A stretch of DNA of 64,000 nucleotides, taken from positions 13,790,953-13,854,952 of the forward strand of contig NC_088324.1 of the NCBI RefSeq assembly GCF_910592395.1, written 5' to 3'. Positions 47,901-58,035 of this stretch are shown here, piece by piece (the first letter of the stretch is position 1; every line of letters starts with the position of its first letter). The translations under genes were made by a program, and so were the position numbers. The notes beneath the pieces are model-generated. The model ran no database searches, had not been told where the DNA came from, and saw only the letters and a list, made by a program, of their open reading frames with translations. This DNA comes from Lineus longissimus (Eukaryota > Nemertea > Pilidiophora > Heteronemertea > Lineidae).

Positions 47901-50900
47901 CTTCGAGATGGATGAACATGAGAGAGGTAAGGTATTTGTCATGTTCTTGTCATGAATTATCATGACTGTAAACCTGGACAACTAGCTCTCTAACCACCAA
48001 TGTCAAGGTCAGAAAGCTCGAGCACTTGGGCCCTCTTTGCCAAAAGGTCAAGGAGCAGCTACAAAGTACTTCATTTTACATGTTTTTAATGCGACATGTT
48101 TTCCTTTTTTACAGTGAATGTGAATAAGCACAACTTTGAGGACATGAAGAAGCAAGAAATGGCGACTGAACGTCATGGGATGGAGAGGGCCAAGGCTATC
48201 AGTGCTGATAAAATGGCCGAGAAGATGACAGTAAGTGACTTTTCAGGGAAGATCGTTGGGAGTTGTGTGTGAGAGGTGTCTGGCTTTTAGACGGTATCAC
48301 TTGCCCGTAATCGAATACATCATTGTGAGAACAGCACTGTTGTCTAGAATCCAGCGTCTACATGTACATGGTCATGCACATGTACATTTACATGTACATG
48401 ATGTACATGTACATACAAGCAATAAAATGACAGTTTATTGGGGAGATGCTGGTCAGCGCTTTATGTAGGTTTTGTGAAATTGTTATTTTCGAATTCACCC
48501 CAGGCCTAGGATTTGAGCATCTGATGCATAAAAGATTACAAGAATGTAGACATGTATGTAGGCCTAACTATTTCGCCTCTGTCAATCAGAACGGGATAAA
48601 TTTTTCTCTCCATCCATCTCTAAAAGTGATTCATGTATATTTTCAGTGGAGACGACCTTCCCTGATCTCCAATCTGACTCCGAGGACTACTGAACATGGT
48701 GCTAGGAGCACGGAGCGTGACGTCCAAAGGTCTCGAGAACAGGGAGTCTTACAGGCGATTTTCTTCTCAAAGGAGATGTGAGTTTTACAAAATGAATTCT
48801 CTCCGCATGAATTCTGAAAGAGAATGAGTCCCTTTGTGTGTTGTAATAGAAATCTTCTGGAAAAAAGTGTAAGTCAGAAAACTAATGACATTTCGTTTCA
48901 TTTTCAGGATCCCTGATACTCCAATGGAGCCAGAAATGGAGAACACTGATGTTGAAGAACCGAGGATTATACCTTTAGAAGATGTAAGTAGAATTATACA
49001 TGATCGTTCTGTTGTACTGAAATAAGGACTGGTTGTCAGACCTTCCTGACCTTCACTCGGTGAGTTTGTCGGTGACCAATATTTGTTTGTTTGCAGGAAA
49101 GCACTGGTGAGGACGCCTATGTCCCAACAGACGATTCTACGCAGGGTCAGCAACAACAACAGCAACATGACACTACATCTGGTGACAATCAACAAACCAT
49201 GGACCAAATTGCCGCTGGTGGTCAAGCTCAAGCCTCTCTGCCTCCAGAAATCGCCAGTCTCCTGGGGCAGATCTCTTCCCAGGTGGGGGCTCAGAACCCC
49301 CCTGCCATCTCGGCCTCAGACACGTCAACGTCAGCTATGCAAGCCCCTGCCCTACCACCTCAGATCACAGGCATGCTGGAGACGTTAACACAGAATGCTC
49401 AACAACCAATTGGGGCTGTTGACCCCATTACTGGTGCTGCTCCAGATCCCAGCTCCATCCTCACAAGTGTGCAGAGTTTGCTCACAAATTTCATGGTAAG
49501 CATTGCTGACGTTCTTCAGTATCTCGTCAGCAGTTTCACCCGATGTGCCTTGTCACAGCCTCAGATCTGCTCAGTACTGGACATGTCAATCAAGTGTGAG
49601 AGGGTAAAGCTAGTGGAAATTGATATTTGTCCAATCAATACTGCTGCAATCATTGTAATAATGCCCACCAATTCTCTTGCACTCTTAAGTAATTTCTGTA
49701 TTATTTGATTACTTTTATTACTTATTGCTCTCTTTTCTTCTGACTCTCTATCTACACTGCACTTCTGTTTATTGTATTTTCGTCCCATGTAAAATGTAAA
49801 TTTTATACGGATTCAATAAACTTTTGTAATTTGTAATTTGTAAAAATTCTTTCATTGATTGATGTACGCGTATTTTATACTTAAACAAACTTTGATGACA
49901 TATTTAGAACTTTGCTAAAAGATGAATCTGTCAAAGCAGAAGTGTCAACAACAGTCTCAGGTCTCATTATTCCAATCATTCTTGCCCTTCGCCATCAAAG
50001 GATCCTCTTTGGCTCGAGGTACTTAGGCGTGTGTGTTGTCAGGTCATTTGATGTACCCTGATCTGCACTGGGGAATGTCCAATCACCTGGGTGTTGTTAC
50101 AATGGGTTCAGTTCAGTGGCAGTTGTGTCTTGTGTTGGTTACACTTAGTAATAGTTTCGTTTAGCAGAAAACTTCATGTTGCATGCAAAAGTAGTTGCCA
50201 TTCAGTTACCAAAAAGCTGATAAATGGCTAGGCAAATCTAGCAATCTCTATATGTTAGCAAGTCATACCAGTTTGTCAATGAACACAAACCAGGGAATAC
50301 TATGTATCTGTTTAGATAACCGCTGCTTTGGTCAAAAGACGACTGGACAGGAAAGTAAGGACACTTGCGAGTCTGCATATCTTATGTTATCTGTTTCTTC
50401 TTCTCACAGGGCCAGAATGGTAACCCTGAGGTGCCAAACCAGGACCAAGCTCAACACGATGTTCTCACAGAAAAACTCAAGCAGATCCTGGAGCCTTTCC
50501 AAAAGCAACTGGCTGGTGAGTAATCCGAAGGAAAAATGTCAATGACATCATTTAATATATCAAAGTGTCTCAATGCTCACAAGGATGAACTGGGACGAAG
50601 TTATTTTGCCCTGTACTGAACACTTCACAACTTTTCAAATTCCTTATTCCTTATTCTTTCATTTACTTTCTAGGCACGATGGCACCTCCTCCAGCTGGTA
50701 TGATGTTGCCTCATGGGGCTGCCCCACCACCATTCCCGATCCCAATGCCACCGCCTGTTGGCCCCGATGGCAAGATCTTGCCACCACCCCCTGGCATCCG
50801 TTTCCCTCCAGGAATGATCCCCACAGGTGTACCGCCACCGCTTGGTGGAATCCCTGGAGTACCTGTGGTTGGTCGGCCACAAATGAGACCTCCTTTCCCA

Positions 50901-51289
50901 GGTATGTTGAGATTGAAAACGTTTTTGATAGTGAATGGTCTCTAGTAGATGTGACCTTTCATTTTACCTCCTTTTTTGAACAATTTGGCAAATAAAACTT
51001 CAATCTGTGTCTGTAGAATTTCAAAATATCTTCTCATATTTCAGCTATGCAACAAATTGGTGGCCGAGGAATGGTTGATGATTTTGGTGGCCAGAGATTC
51101 CAAGGAAATCGAGTTGGACGGGGTAACTTCCCCCAGCGGGGTGGTCGGGGTGGCACAGGACCACCAAGAGGAGGAGGAGGCTTTAGAGGGAGGGGTCGTG
51201 ACCCCAATGGAATATGCAACTATTTCCAGGGACCTAAGGGCTGTTGGAAGGGAGAAAACTGTCAATTTCGACACGTGAAACCCACGTAG
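35943..51289 (+). CDS. PPP1R10: PNUTS, PP1 nuclear targeting subunit, complete
   Basis: Exons 35943-36047 (non-coding from 35935), 43497-43594, 44042-44128, 44322-44518, 44705-44806, 45101-45863, 47110-47497, 47644-47926, 48115-48230, 48647-48777, 48908-48983, 49097-49495, 50410-50515, 50674-50901 and 51045-51289 sum to 3324 bases (1107 residues; human 940). The TFIIS N-terminal-like domain is clear (LMKEAKKLVCRC, FIDDGGWDLLNVWLQDAK). A His/Lys-rich charged stretch follows. The RVxF PP1-docking motif is KTVSW (651-655), followed by the family block FFEMDEHERVNVNK. Then come a poly-Gln patch, a Pro-rich stretch, an RGG-rich stretch and a C-terminal CCCH zinc finger C1084-x8-C1093-x5-C1099-x3-H1103. 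PNUTS brings PP1 to chromatin, where it works with WDR82 and TOX4 in transcription termination. The first coding exon (35 residues, no counterpart in vertebrates) is inferred from phase and a good acceptor, and is the least certain part. Met at 43518-43520 is an alternative start. Confidence 0.93.
38992..39236 (+). repeat. Three ~82-bp tandem repeats
   Basis: Three units carry CTTATGNNATTGGTAAGGTTCGTCC, then ATGATGTGGTG and CTTGGAGGGGGCTGTTCAGT. They begin near 38992, 39075 and 39157 and are roughly 90-95% alike. It lies in the large PPP1R10 intron. Confidence 0.75.
39300..39575 (+). repeat. ~58-bp tandem repeats, four to five units
   Basis: TCCTTCAGTTTCCATGG and GTGAATGAGCCATGGCTC, with GTGGGGGTGCTGTGTCTAA, recur from about 39310. 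The later units drift and end in a G homopolymer at 39535-39549. It is adjacent to, but different from, the 82-bp repeats. Confidence 0.7.
43736..43960 (+). repeat. 21-bp minisatellite, about 11 units, in PPP1R10 intron
   Basis: The unit GGCTGGGTAGCGACACTGGTA is repeated about 10.7 times with few variants (TGT for GGG in the third, GTT for GGT in two units). Because 21 is divisible by three it leaves several long frames open on both strands (LGSDTGR, GWVATLV, LPVSLPS), all artefacts. Likely polymorphic in copy number. Confidence 0.95.
45098..45103 (+). promoter_or_regulatory. Tandem NAGNAG splice acceptor in PPP1R10
   Basis: The acceptor reads TTTAGCAG|GTG. Either AG can be used without changing frame, adding or dropping one alanine codon. 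NAGNAG acceptors commonly give both products. Confidence 0.5.
48359..48414. repeat. ACATGTACATG simple repeat in PPP1R10 intron
   Basis: Alternating CATGTACATG words make a self-complementary tract of about 55 bases. Shorter runs of the same word occur elsewhere in the window (8311, 14325, 19990, 51777). Confidence 0.7.
49740..49845 (+). repeat. Possible retrotransposon 3' tail with AATAAA in intron
   Basis: CATGTAAAATGTAAATTTTA, then ATTCAATAAACTTTTGTAATTTGTAATTTGTAA, resembles the tail of a LINE- or SINE-type insertion ending in a short tandem TTGTAA repeat. AATAAA at 49815-49820 inside the intron could cause premature polyadenylation of PPP1R10. Family not identified. Confidence 0.4.
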
Positions 51290-52600
51290 CCTTAATAGGA
51301 TTTTCAAATTTTCAACTGTGATAGACTTGCGGTGTTGTGCAAAGAAGGGAACAGCCATGTGCTGTTTTAGGATGTGTCCACCCTCCTGTTGCAGACATCG
51401 AATATTTCTGTTTTGTGCTCAGACGGAATTGTCTTTGGAAATCGGTGACCACACATTTTGGGCTTAGAATGGGTTTTGTAATATTATCTCAGTTCTACTT
51501 ATCATCGTCAAGGGGAAAATCCAGCTGATGCATTTATCTGGGTCAACCCTGTATATTAGGGCCGGTTTTTCAAAGAAGCATTGTTGGTCTTTGATAGTAC
51601 CTTCAGAGATCTGTCAGCATGTTGCATTGTTCGTTGTTAAAATTCAATGAACCTTTGTTGAAAATTGAAATGCATGTTACTCTGAACATTCTTTCAGAGA
51701 TTCTGAGATGTCTGTAAAATATGTATCTGTAAAGTTGAAAAATAGAAAATTTATTGGCCATATGAAATATTGACCTACATGTACATATCACTAAAGAATA
51801 AAAAGGCCAAAGCCTAGTGAGGGAAAGGATAGAGTGGGGCTTATTAGTTGTTCATTCCAAGCTGATCAATTCTTGGTAGAAGTTAATTCGAGGGGTGCAG
51901 TCGTACAGGTAACTAAGGATTTATAGTTTGTGAAGTGATGCATTGGGGTGATATCAGTTAAGAAATTTATAGGTAAGTTGTGCTATGATAATTGGTCAAG
52001 TAATATCATTGTATTTCTTCCCAGCTTTGAAGGTTTCAGTATCGTCTTATGCACACATAATTGAAGTGAAATACATGTACAGTACACACCATTAATTCTT
52101 GATACCGTGCATGTACGGGGTACAAAGAATGTTGCAGTATGAAACAAGCCGTGGCTTTCTTGGGGTGTAATTTGATGGGTTCGGGTGGCTGTTGAGGAAT
52201 CCGAGATGTATTGACCCTACATTGTCTTCATTCTAGGAGCAGACAGCCTGGTTATTTGCATTGCAAACTTGTAAATAGGAAGAAGTGATGCATTTTCATT
52301 TGATGCTGCATCACAATGTTTGTAAAGAAAGATTCTATTTCTGGAATCACAATCATGTTACATGTAATGTCTGCATTAATTATTTTGAAAAGCAAAGAAA
52401 TTAAGGAAATGCATTTGAATAATAATGGGCTTGTTTTTCTTTTATGTTGTGGTACATAGCTCAAAATTTCTTTTCCCTTCTGTTGGTTGTGATAGTGGCA
52501 ACCAGAGTGAATCAGAACTTGGCCCAGGTGTTAGAAACCAAGGCGATTTCTAACAACTGGGCCCAGGCTCTCCCTGTGTTTCCAAGCAACATGATAAGTG
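51290..52600 (+). other. PPP1R10 3' UTR and following sequence
   Basis: The 3' UTR probably ends near 51820, after AATAAA at 51797-51802. No coding region is supported beyond it up to the repeat region at about 52.6 kb. Confidence 0.55.
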
Positions 52601-53560
52601 ACATGGAGACGGCCACTATTAGGCTGTTTCGGGCCTGGTGGACTCTGAGACGGTCACAACTACGTTCAATCAAGCCCAGCAGCCTCATCTTGTCTCCAAC
52701 CAGGTGAGAGAGCTGAGACAGTCACAACAAGATGACCAAATCAGCCAGGCCTGGCAGCTCCACCCAGTCACCAACTCTGTGACGATTGGACTGATTTGGC
52801 CTGGCAGCTCTTGATAGAGTCACAATCGGGCTAACTCAAGCCCATTAGCTCTATCGTTTCACCAACAGGGTGAGAGGGTATGAGACCGTCACAACGAGAC
52901 CAAATCAGGCCTGGAAGCTCCGCTGTACTGCCAATACAGTGAGAAAGATAAGATGGCAACAACCAGACTGATTCAGCCTGGCAGCTCTGAGACAGTCACA
53001 ACCAGGCTAAGTTAAGCCAGGCAGCTCCATCGTGTCACCAACAAGGGGAGAGACTGATTCATTGCCAACACGGTGAGAGAGATGAGACAGTCACAACCAA
53101 ACCGATTTGGGCCTGTCCCACCGTGTCGCTGACATAGTGAGAGAGATGAGACAGTCACAACATGACTGAATCATGGAGCAAATTGGACCTGGCTGCCCCA
53201 CCATGTTCCCAACACAATGCGAGAGATGAGACTGGCACAGCCTGACAGATTCGGGCTTGCAGATCCACTGTGTTGGCAAAACGGTGAGTGAGTGACGTTG
53301 TTACTGTCGTAGCTCTCTAGCCGCTCACCTCGTTGTCAATACGGTGGAGCAGCAAGCCCGAATCGGTCAGGTTGTGCCTATCCAATCTCTTGCAATGTGT
53401 CGTGGAGGCCAGGTACCCAGACCCGAATAGGCTTGGTTGTAACGGCTGTCGCATCTCTCTCACTATGTTGGGGACACGGTGGAGCAGCAAGCCCGAATCA
53501 GTCTAGTCAGTGTCATCTCTTGCAATGCGTTGTGGACGCCGCGCGCCCACCCTTCCCTGA
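52600..53560. repeat. Degenerate tandem repeats ('gagacagtcacaac')
   Basis: Words such as GAGACNGTCACAAC, GGCCTGGCAGCTC, CAACACGGTGAGAGAGATGAG and GATTCGGGCTT recur every 70-110 bases with many changes, and parts appear inverted toward the right end (GCAGCAAGCCCGAATC). No coding frame is consistent across units. It separates PPP1R10 from the receptor gene. Confidence 0.65.
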
Positions 53561-53848
53561 AGTTATGTTCATTAGATATATCCATTCTTCAGATCATTAG
53601 TCTGTGTATCTTTTTGTCGTCATGATATTTCTGGAGTCGCTGTTTCGTGACACATAGTAACTAGGACAAGAATGCTAGACGACGCTAACGGGAGGTATTC
53701 CGTTCTTCGTACTGGTGCTCTTACTGTCCGATTCTTGGTCCGTGTCCGGTATCCCATACTTCACACCTTCTTTGCCGAGAAGCCAATACGTCTGCATCGT
53801 TGATCGATCCTGCAAGAAATGGCACAACTTCCATCACACAAAAAAGAC

Positions 53849-54020
53849 GGCTGAACCTCTTTATCGAGGACACCCTTGGGATTGTCAAAAGCTGTCCTTA
53901 GAGAGGTGTTCTGACGACAGTGGTGAAATATAGAAATTATCTTTTCGGGACCAAAACCGGTGGTTTATAGAAAGGGTGACCTGCGTACTGAGGTCTGCTA
54001 TAAGGGGAGATTCCACTGTT
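53849..54020. mobile_element. Decayed family B palindromic MITE
   Basis: GAACCTCTTTATCGAGGACACCC at the left, CTGTCCTTAGAGAGG, GGGACCAAAACCGGTGG and AGATTCCACTGTTG at the right correspond to parts of the elements at 25584 and 29798, in inverted order. It is more diverged than those two copies. Confidence 0.55.
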
Positions 54021-54247
54021 GAGAGCCTTTCACTCAGTAATACAGTTCTTTTCTGCACGGTAGTGTGCGAGGGGAGAAGTATGCAACTGACCCTGGTACT
54101 CGAGGATGAAAAAAGGAGGCCGACCACAATTTAGGTGCATACTTGTATAGTAAAGAACACCGCCTTAGCAACGAAGGTCAGGTATTAGATGCAAAGCCAA
54201 ACCCAAATCCACCTTCAACGCAACCGCTTTATAGATGGACCAGAAAC

Positions 54248-57200
54248 TTAGATTTTGGACGTATATATCATAAAGAAATAAATCCTAAAAGGGTCCACTT
54301 CAACAAAAACCTGCAGGCTACCAGCGATGTGAGTTGCCTTTACTTGCCACCAGGTGGCTTTTATCACCCAGCGTTAGCAGCATATCTGAGACTTGAACTT
54401 ACCTTTAGGGTTATAACTGCTGCCTTTTCCATCTGAAACATGCCAGTGTTTTGCAGCACCTTGTAACAATGTTCTGAGATCTGTATCTTCATTGCGCAAC
54501 TCGAGTACATCAGAGTAATGGCCGCGTTGATTGCGTCACCGAATATGACGTAGTTTCCGGCACTGTTACCAAGAACTCCCGACTGGACAGGTCCGCAATG
54601 AAGGCCACAGCGGCAGATGATGTTCTTCAAAGAGTCTGTGGATTCTTCAGGCTGTCAGTGAAATGTGAACTTTATTGAAAACCGTAAAAAATGGCCGGTA
54701 AAAATGAGTATAAACGATCACAGGATAGCCTTTGTTAAGGTCAATTCTGACTGATCAGACATCCCCTTAAACCGCAACCAATCTAACTGCCTTTTTGAAA
54801 GCAATATTGGCCGTATAAACCTATCTCCAAAAATGTGCTTAAGTAGCACTGTTTTCAGTACATACATGATGTTTAATCAATGATGGCAAAGAATTGGACC
54901 AAAAGCGGTACGTAAAGATAACTTTAGTTGCTATTGGGTTAGCTTACCTGATATTTCGAGATGGCCAGATTGACCAGTTCCAGAGCCAGCGCCGCCATCC
55001 GGAGCACATGTTTCTTCCCGAACTTTTTGGTCAAACCGGAAACGCAGATGACCGTATCCCCGAACAATTGAACCTTGTATATGTCTCGTCTCTTACCAAC
55101 AATGACGTCAATATCACGATGTAATTCACTCAAAAGCTGCATATTTTTGTCTGGTTTGTTTTCCTGGCAGGCCGCAGCGAGGTTGTTCAACTCCACAACC
55201 AACAACGCGACTGATTTATGCTCCTGTGGCGGCACAGACTCGTTGTTGACGAGTTTCTGCGCCACAAAGTTCGGCACATTGGCGAAGAGCAACTGCTCCA
55301 TATTCGCCTTCGCCGAGGTCAATTCAGAAGTCCTCTCTTCGACTTTCTCCTCCAATTGGATGGTGTATTCCTCCATCGCTTCCATCATGCTATCTAACAT
55401 GTTTTTCTTCGTTGGGTTGGCGTGTTTGAGCATTTTTGCGATTTGTTCAAAGCTTGGGCGCGTACTCGAATCATCCGCCCAAGCTATTTCCATTATTTGC
55501 CGGATCCGTACGGGGGACTCGTCCGTATGCTCCGGGCGTAGACAGTTGTTAACAACAGCCTTGAGAACATCGTCCGGGTTCATCACATCTGCGTGCTCAG
55601 CATAGGGGTCCTCACGACTGAAAATCTCCTGAAGAATTATGGCAAAACTGTAGATATCACAACTTTGTGAAACATCAATGTCAAAATTCGCCCTCAGGAT
55701 CTCTGGTGCTGTCCAAAACTCCCGAAATGCAGCTTGTTGTTTTCCTACATCGTCTGCGTTTGGTCTGATCGCCAACAAGGGGCTCTTCTTCTGTTTTAAG
55801 GTTTCGTAAAGATGGACGTATTCCCAGTCTGTAATCTTGACCGTCCATCGTGAATCTATTATACAACACGAAGACTTTAGATTCCCATGGACGACGCCGT
55901 GAGAATGAAGATAGCACATCCCCGCCACGATATCCGTGGCTAAACTGAATTTTATATCGTTATTCAAAGTAAACTTCTCATCCTGAAGAATGTCTAGCAT
56001 TGGCCCCTTCGCGCAATATTCACTGACAACATACCGGTCAGCATCAACTAGAGTAAGCCCGTGGAACCTCAACACATTCTGATGGATAATGTTGTCTCTG
56101 ATCCACAATAACATGCGCTTTGTCGACTGAGACAAATCGTTCATGTCCGATATGTTCATAAGCCTGATTCCTATAGTGTGCCCCTTCCATTTCCCTGGCC
56201 ACTGGATGATCTGAGAGACGAGGGCATCGTTGTCATCCAACGCAGTGAGGTCCTCACTCGTCAAAGACGTGAACGAAACCCTGGACTTTCCAAACAGAGA
56301 ACGACTCGTTGACCCCATCTTCCTCTGGTTATAGAAGAACAAAATATCATCTAACGGTATATCCCATTCGTTGCTGTTAATCATTTTCCATAGTTTGTAC
56401 TTCTGGTAAAAGAGATAGCCAACAAGAAATCCGATCAAAACTAACGCAATGGGTAACGTTATAGCCACAGGTAAGAGCCATGTTTTTGGTACTATAGCTT
56501 CGGTTTCCTTCGCCTTCAACATCAGCTGATACGCATCTTCATTGCTTTTGCTTCCACACTTCATTGTCTTCAGAATAGTATCTCTGATCTCATCAGCCAG
56601 AAGCTTACTAATTGAGACCATTTGGTACAAACTGCAGATATCCCTAGCTTCTGTTTCGTAAAGGAACCATTCAATATAGCGTATCAATTCTATGGTTGCA
56701 TCACAATTGTCATTGTGGTGGCTGTGTATGATGAAGTAGGAAAAACTTGAGAGAGGGTAGGAATTTGCCCCTCTTGCGCTGAAGAGGTCGGTTACGAAGG
56801 AACTAGAACTTTTCATCCTATCACGTTGCTGGTTCATTGCATTAATGACATTTTGTAAGGTACTGTCCACAAAATGGCCGTCCCTGTTCTCAATTCGCGC
56901 TCTGCCTATGTCTGCATTACCAGCTATGTCAGCGGCGGAAAGATATCCGATGGTATACCGGATGGAGGTGAGAATCCCCGCCATGCCTGATGTCTTTTTG
57001 CCGTAATACATGATTGTATCATTCCGCCAGTGGTACGGCAGCCATGTTTTCGGGTTGAGACCATTCTCGAAGGTGCCGTAGGTCTGGTTCCACTGTGTCG
57101 AAAAATAGCTCAGAGCCTTTGTTAAGGCTTTCGTGGTCCCGGACTTATCTGCTCGGACCACAGGAAGGATCCGTGCAATTGGAAGCGGGACATTGGGGTT

Positions 57201-58035
57201 AGCCGCTGACAGAGATGTGTCGTTCCACCATTTGATAGTTCCGTTGAAAATTCCAACCAATTGGTGGGAACCTAAGTTGAGTTGCTGAGATGATGGTAGG
57301 CCAGGTATGTTGTAAGCGATCACGATTGCTCTGAAAGAGAAATAACCGTTTCGGGAATTGTTTTAGCGTGAGCAGGCCGTTCCCTCAGCGAGTTTTCTTC
57401 ACATCCAACTTGCTACAGCATTAAGAATGCCTTCTTAAAGTTTTTGAATTTGGAAAAAGTCAAGCAGGGCACGCTGCCCTGAAGAAGGTGAAGGGGCAGG
57501 GCTGGCTGTCGGGGCGTTTTGGCGGCTAAAACTTACCCAGCAAGTGAGGGAAATATAACCAAGTCCTTAACATGCTCTTTTTCTGTCGTTGAAAAGTCCA
57601 CATCCGACCCGGCGTACATGTAGCCGTTGTCATTATTCAAGATGGACGTTTTCCCTTCCCCACTTCCGACGGGCTCATACGTCATGTTCAGGAGAACATA
57701 GTCCCGGCGTTCGGCTGAGAAACTGCTCTGCCATCTTAGGTATACCTACGGAGGAATAAACTTTTCAGGGACGGATCGAGGAATTTGGTGAGGAGAGGGG
57801 TTCACTTTGTGACAATCGAAGATCACTACTTTGTGGTCAGAAATGAAGAGGCGCGGTACAGACGCTAAGCTTTCAACTCAATTCTTTTTGAACGGACTGA
57901 TCTAGTTTGGCCTACCTCTGCAGGGAAACTGGCGCCCCCTCCATTGATGCCAATACTCTCTTCACCGTTGGTTGACTTGATCTGGGTGAGGAGCGTCGAA
58001 ATGACTGCAGCAGTGATGTAGATCGCATCATTCAT
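54248..58035 (-). CDS. PstS-like phosphate-binding receptor with guanylate cyclase-like cytoplasmic part
   Basis: In transcript order the exons are 58035-57916, 57745-57537, 57330-54948, 54651-54403 and, tentatively, 54310-54248; about 1007 residues. Residues 30-345 match periplasmic phosphate-binding protein PstS over its length: NGGGASFPAEVY, YEPVGSGEG, YAGSDVDFS, IAYNIPGL, GIFNGTIKWWND, VVRADKSGTTK. Positions aligned to the E. coli phosphate ligands are S36, F37, S68, D88, R169, S173, G174 and T175, changed only Thr to Ser at the first. One membrane helix follows (393-416), then a kinase-homology domain (about 480-745) with receptor-cyclase hallmark VVHGNLKSS and no catalytic Asp. After it come the dimerisation coiled coil (LEEKVEERTSEL) and a cyclase domain (813-987). 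The cyclase has Glu823 for the first metal Asp, Gln864 for the guanine-selecting Glu and Thr950 for the transition-state Arg; D868 and N946 remain. The start is preceded by an in-frame stop and the signal sequence is weak, so the N-terminus is provisional. Confidence 0.85.

Noticed and set aside
55075-55605. 176-codon plus-strand open frame
   Set aside because: It is antisense to the receptor's kinase and cyclase exon and has no family resemblance.
54939-57323. The 794-codon minus-strand open frame as a complete gene starting at 57323
   Set aside because: Its first codon is GTG (Val113 of the spliced protein). The frame continues upstream through splice sites into the start of the PstS domain, and downstream past 54948 it runs into an intron.
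54948-58035. PstS-like domain as bacterial contamination
   Set aside because: The domain is split by two GT-AG introns and fused within one exon to a membrane helix and a typical animal receptor-cyclase kinase-homology domain.
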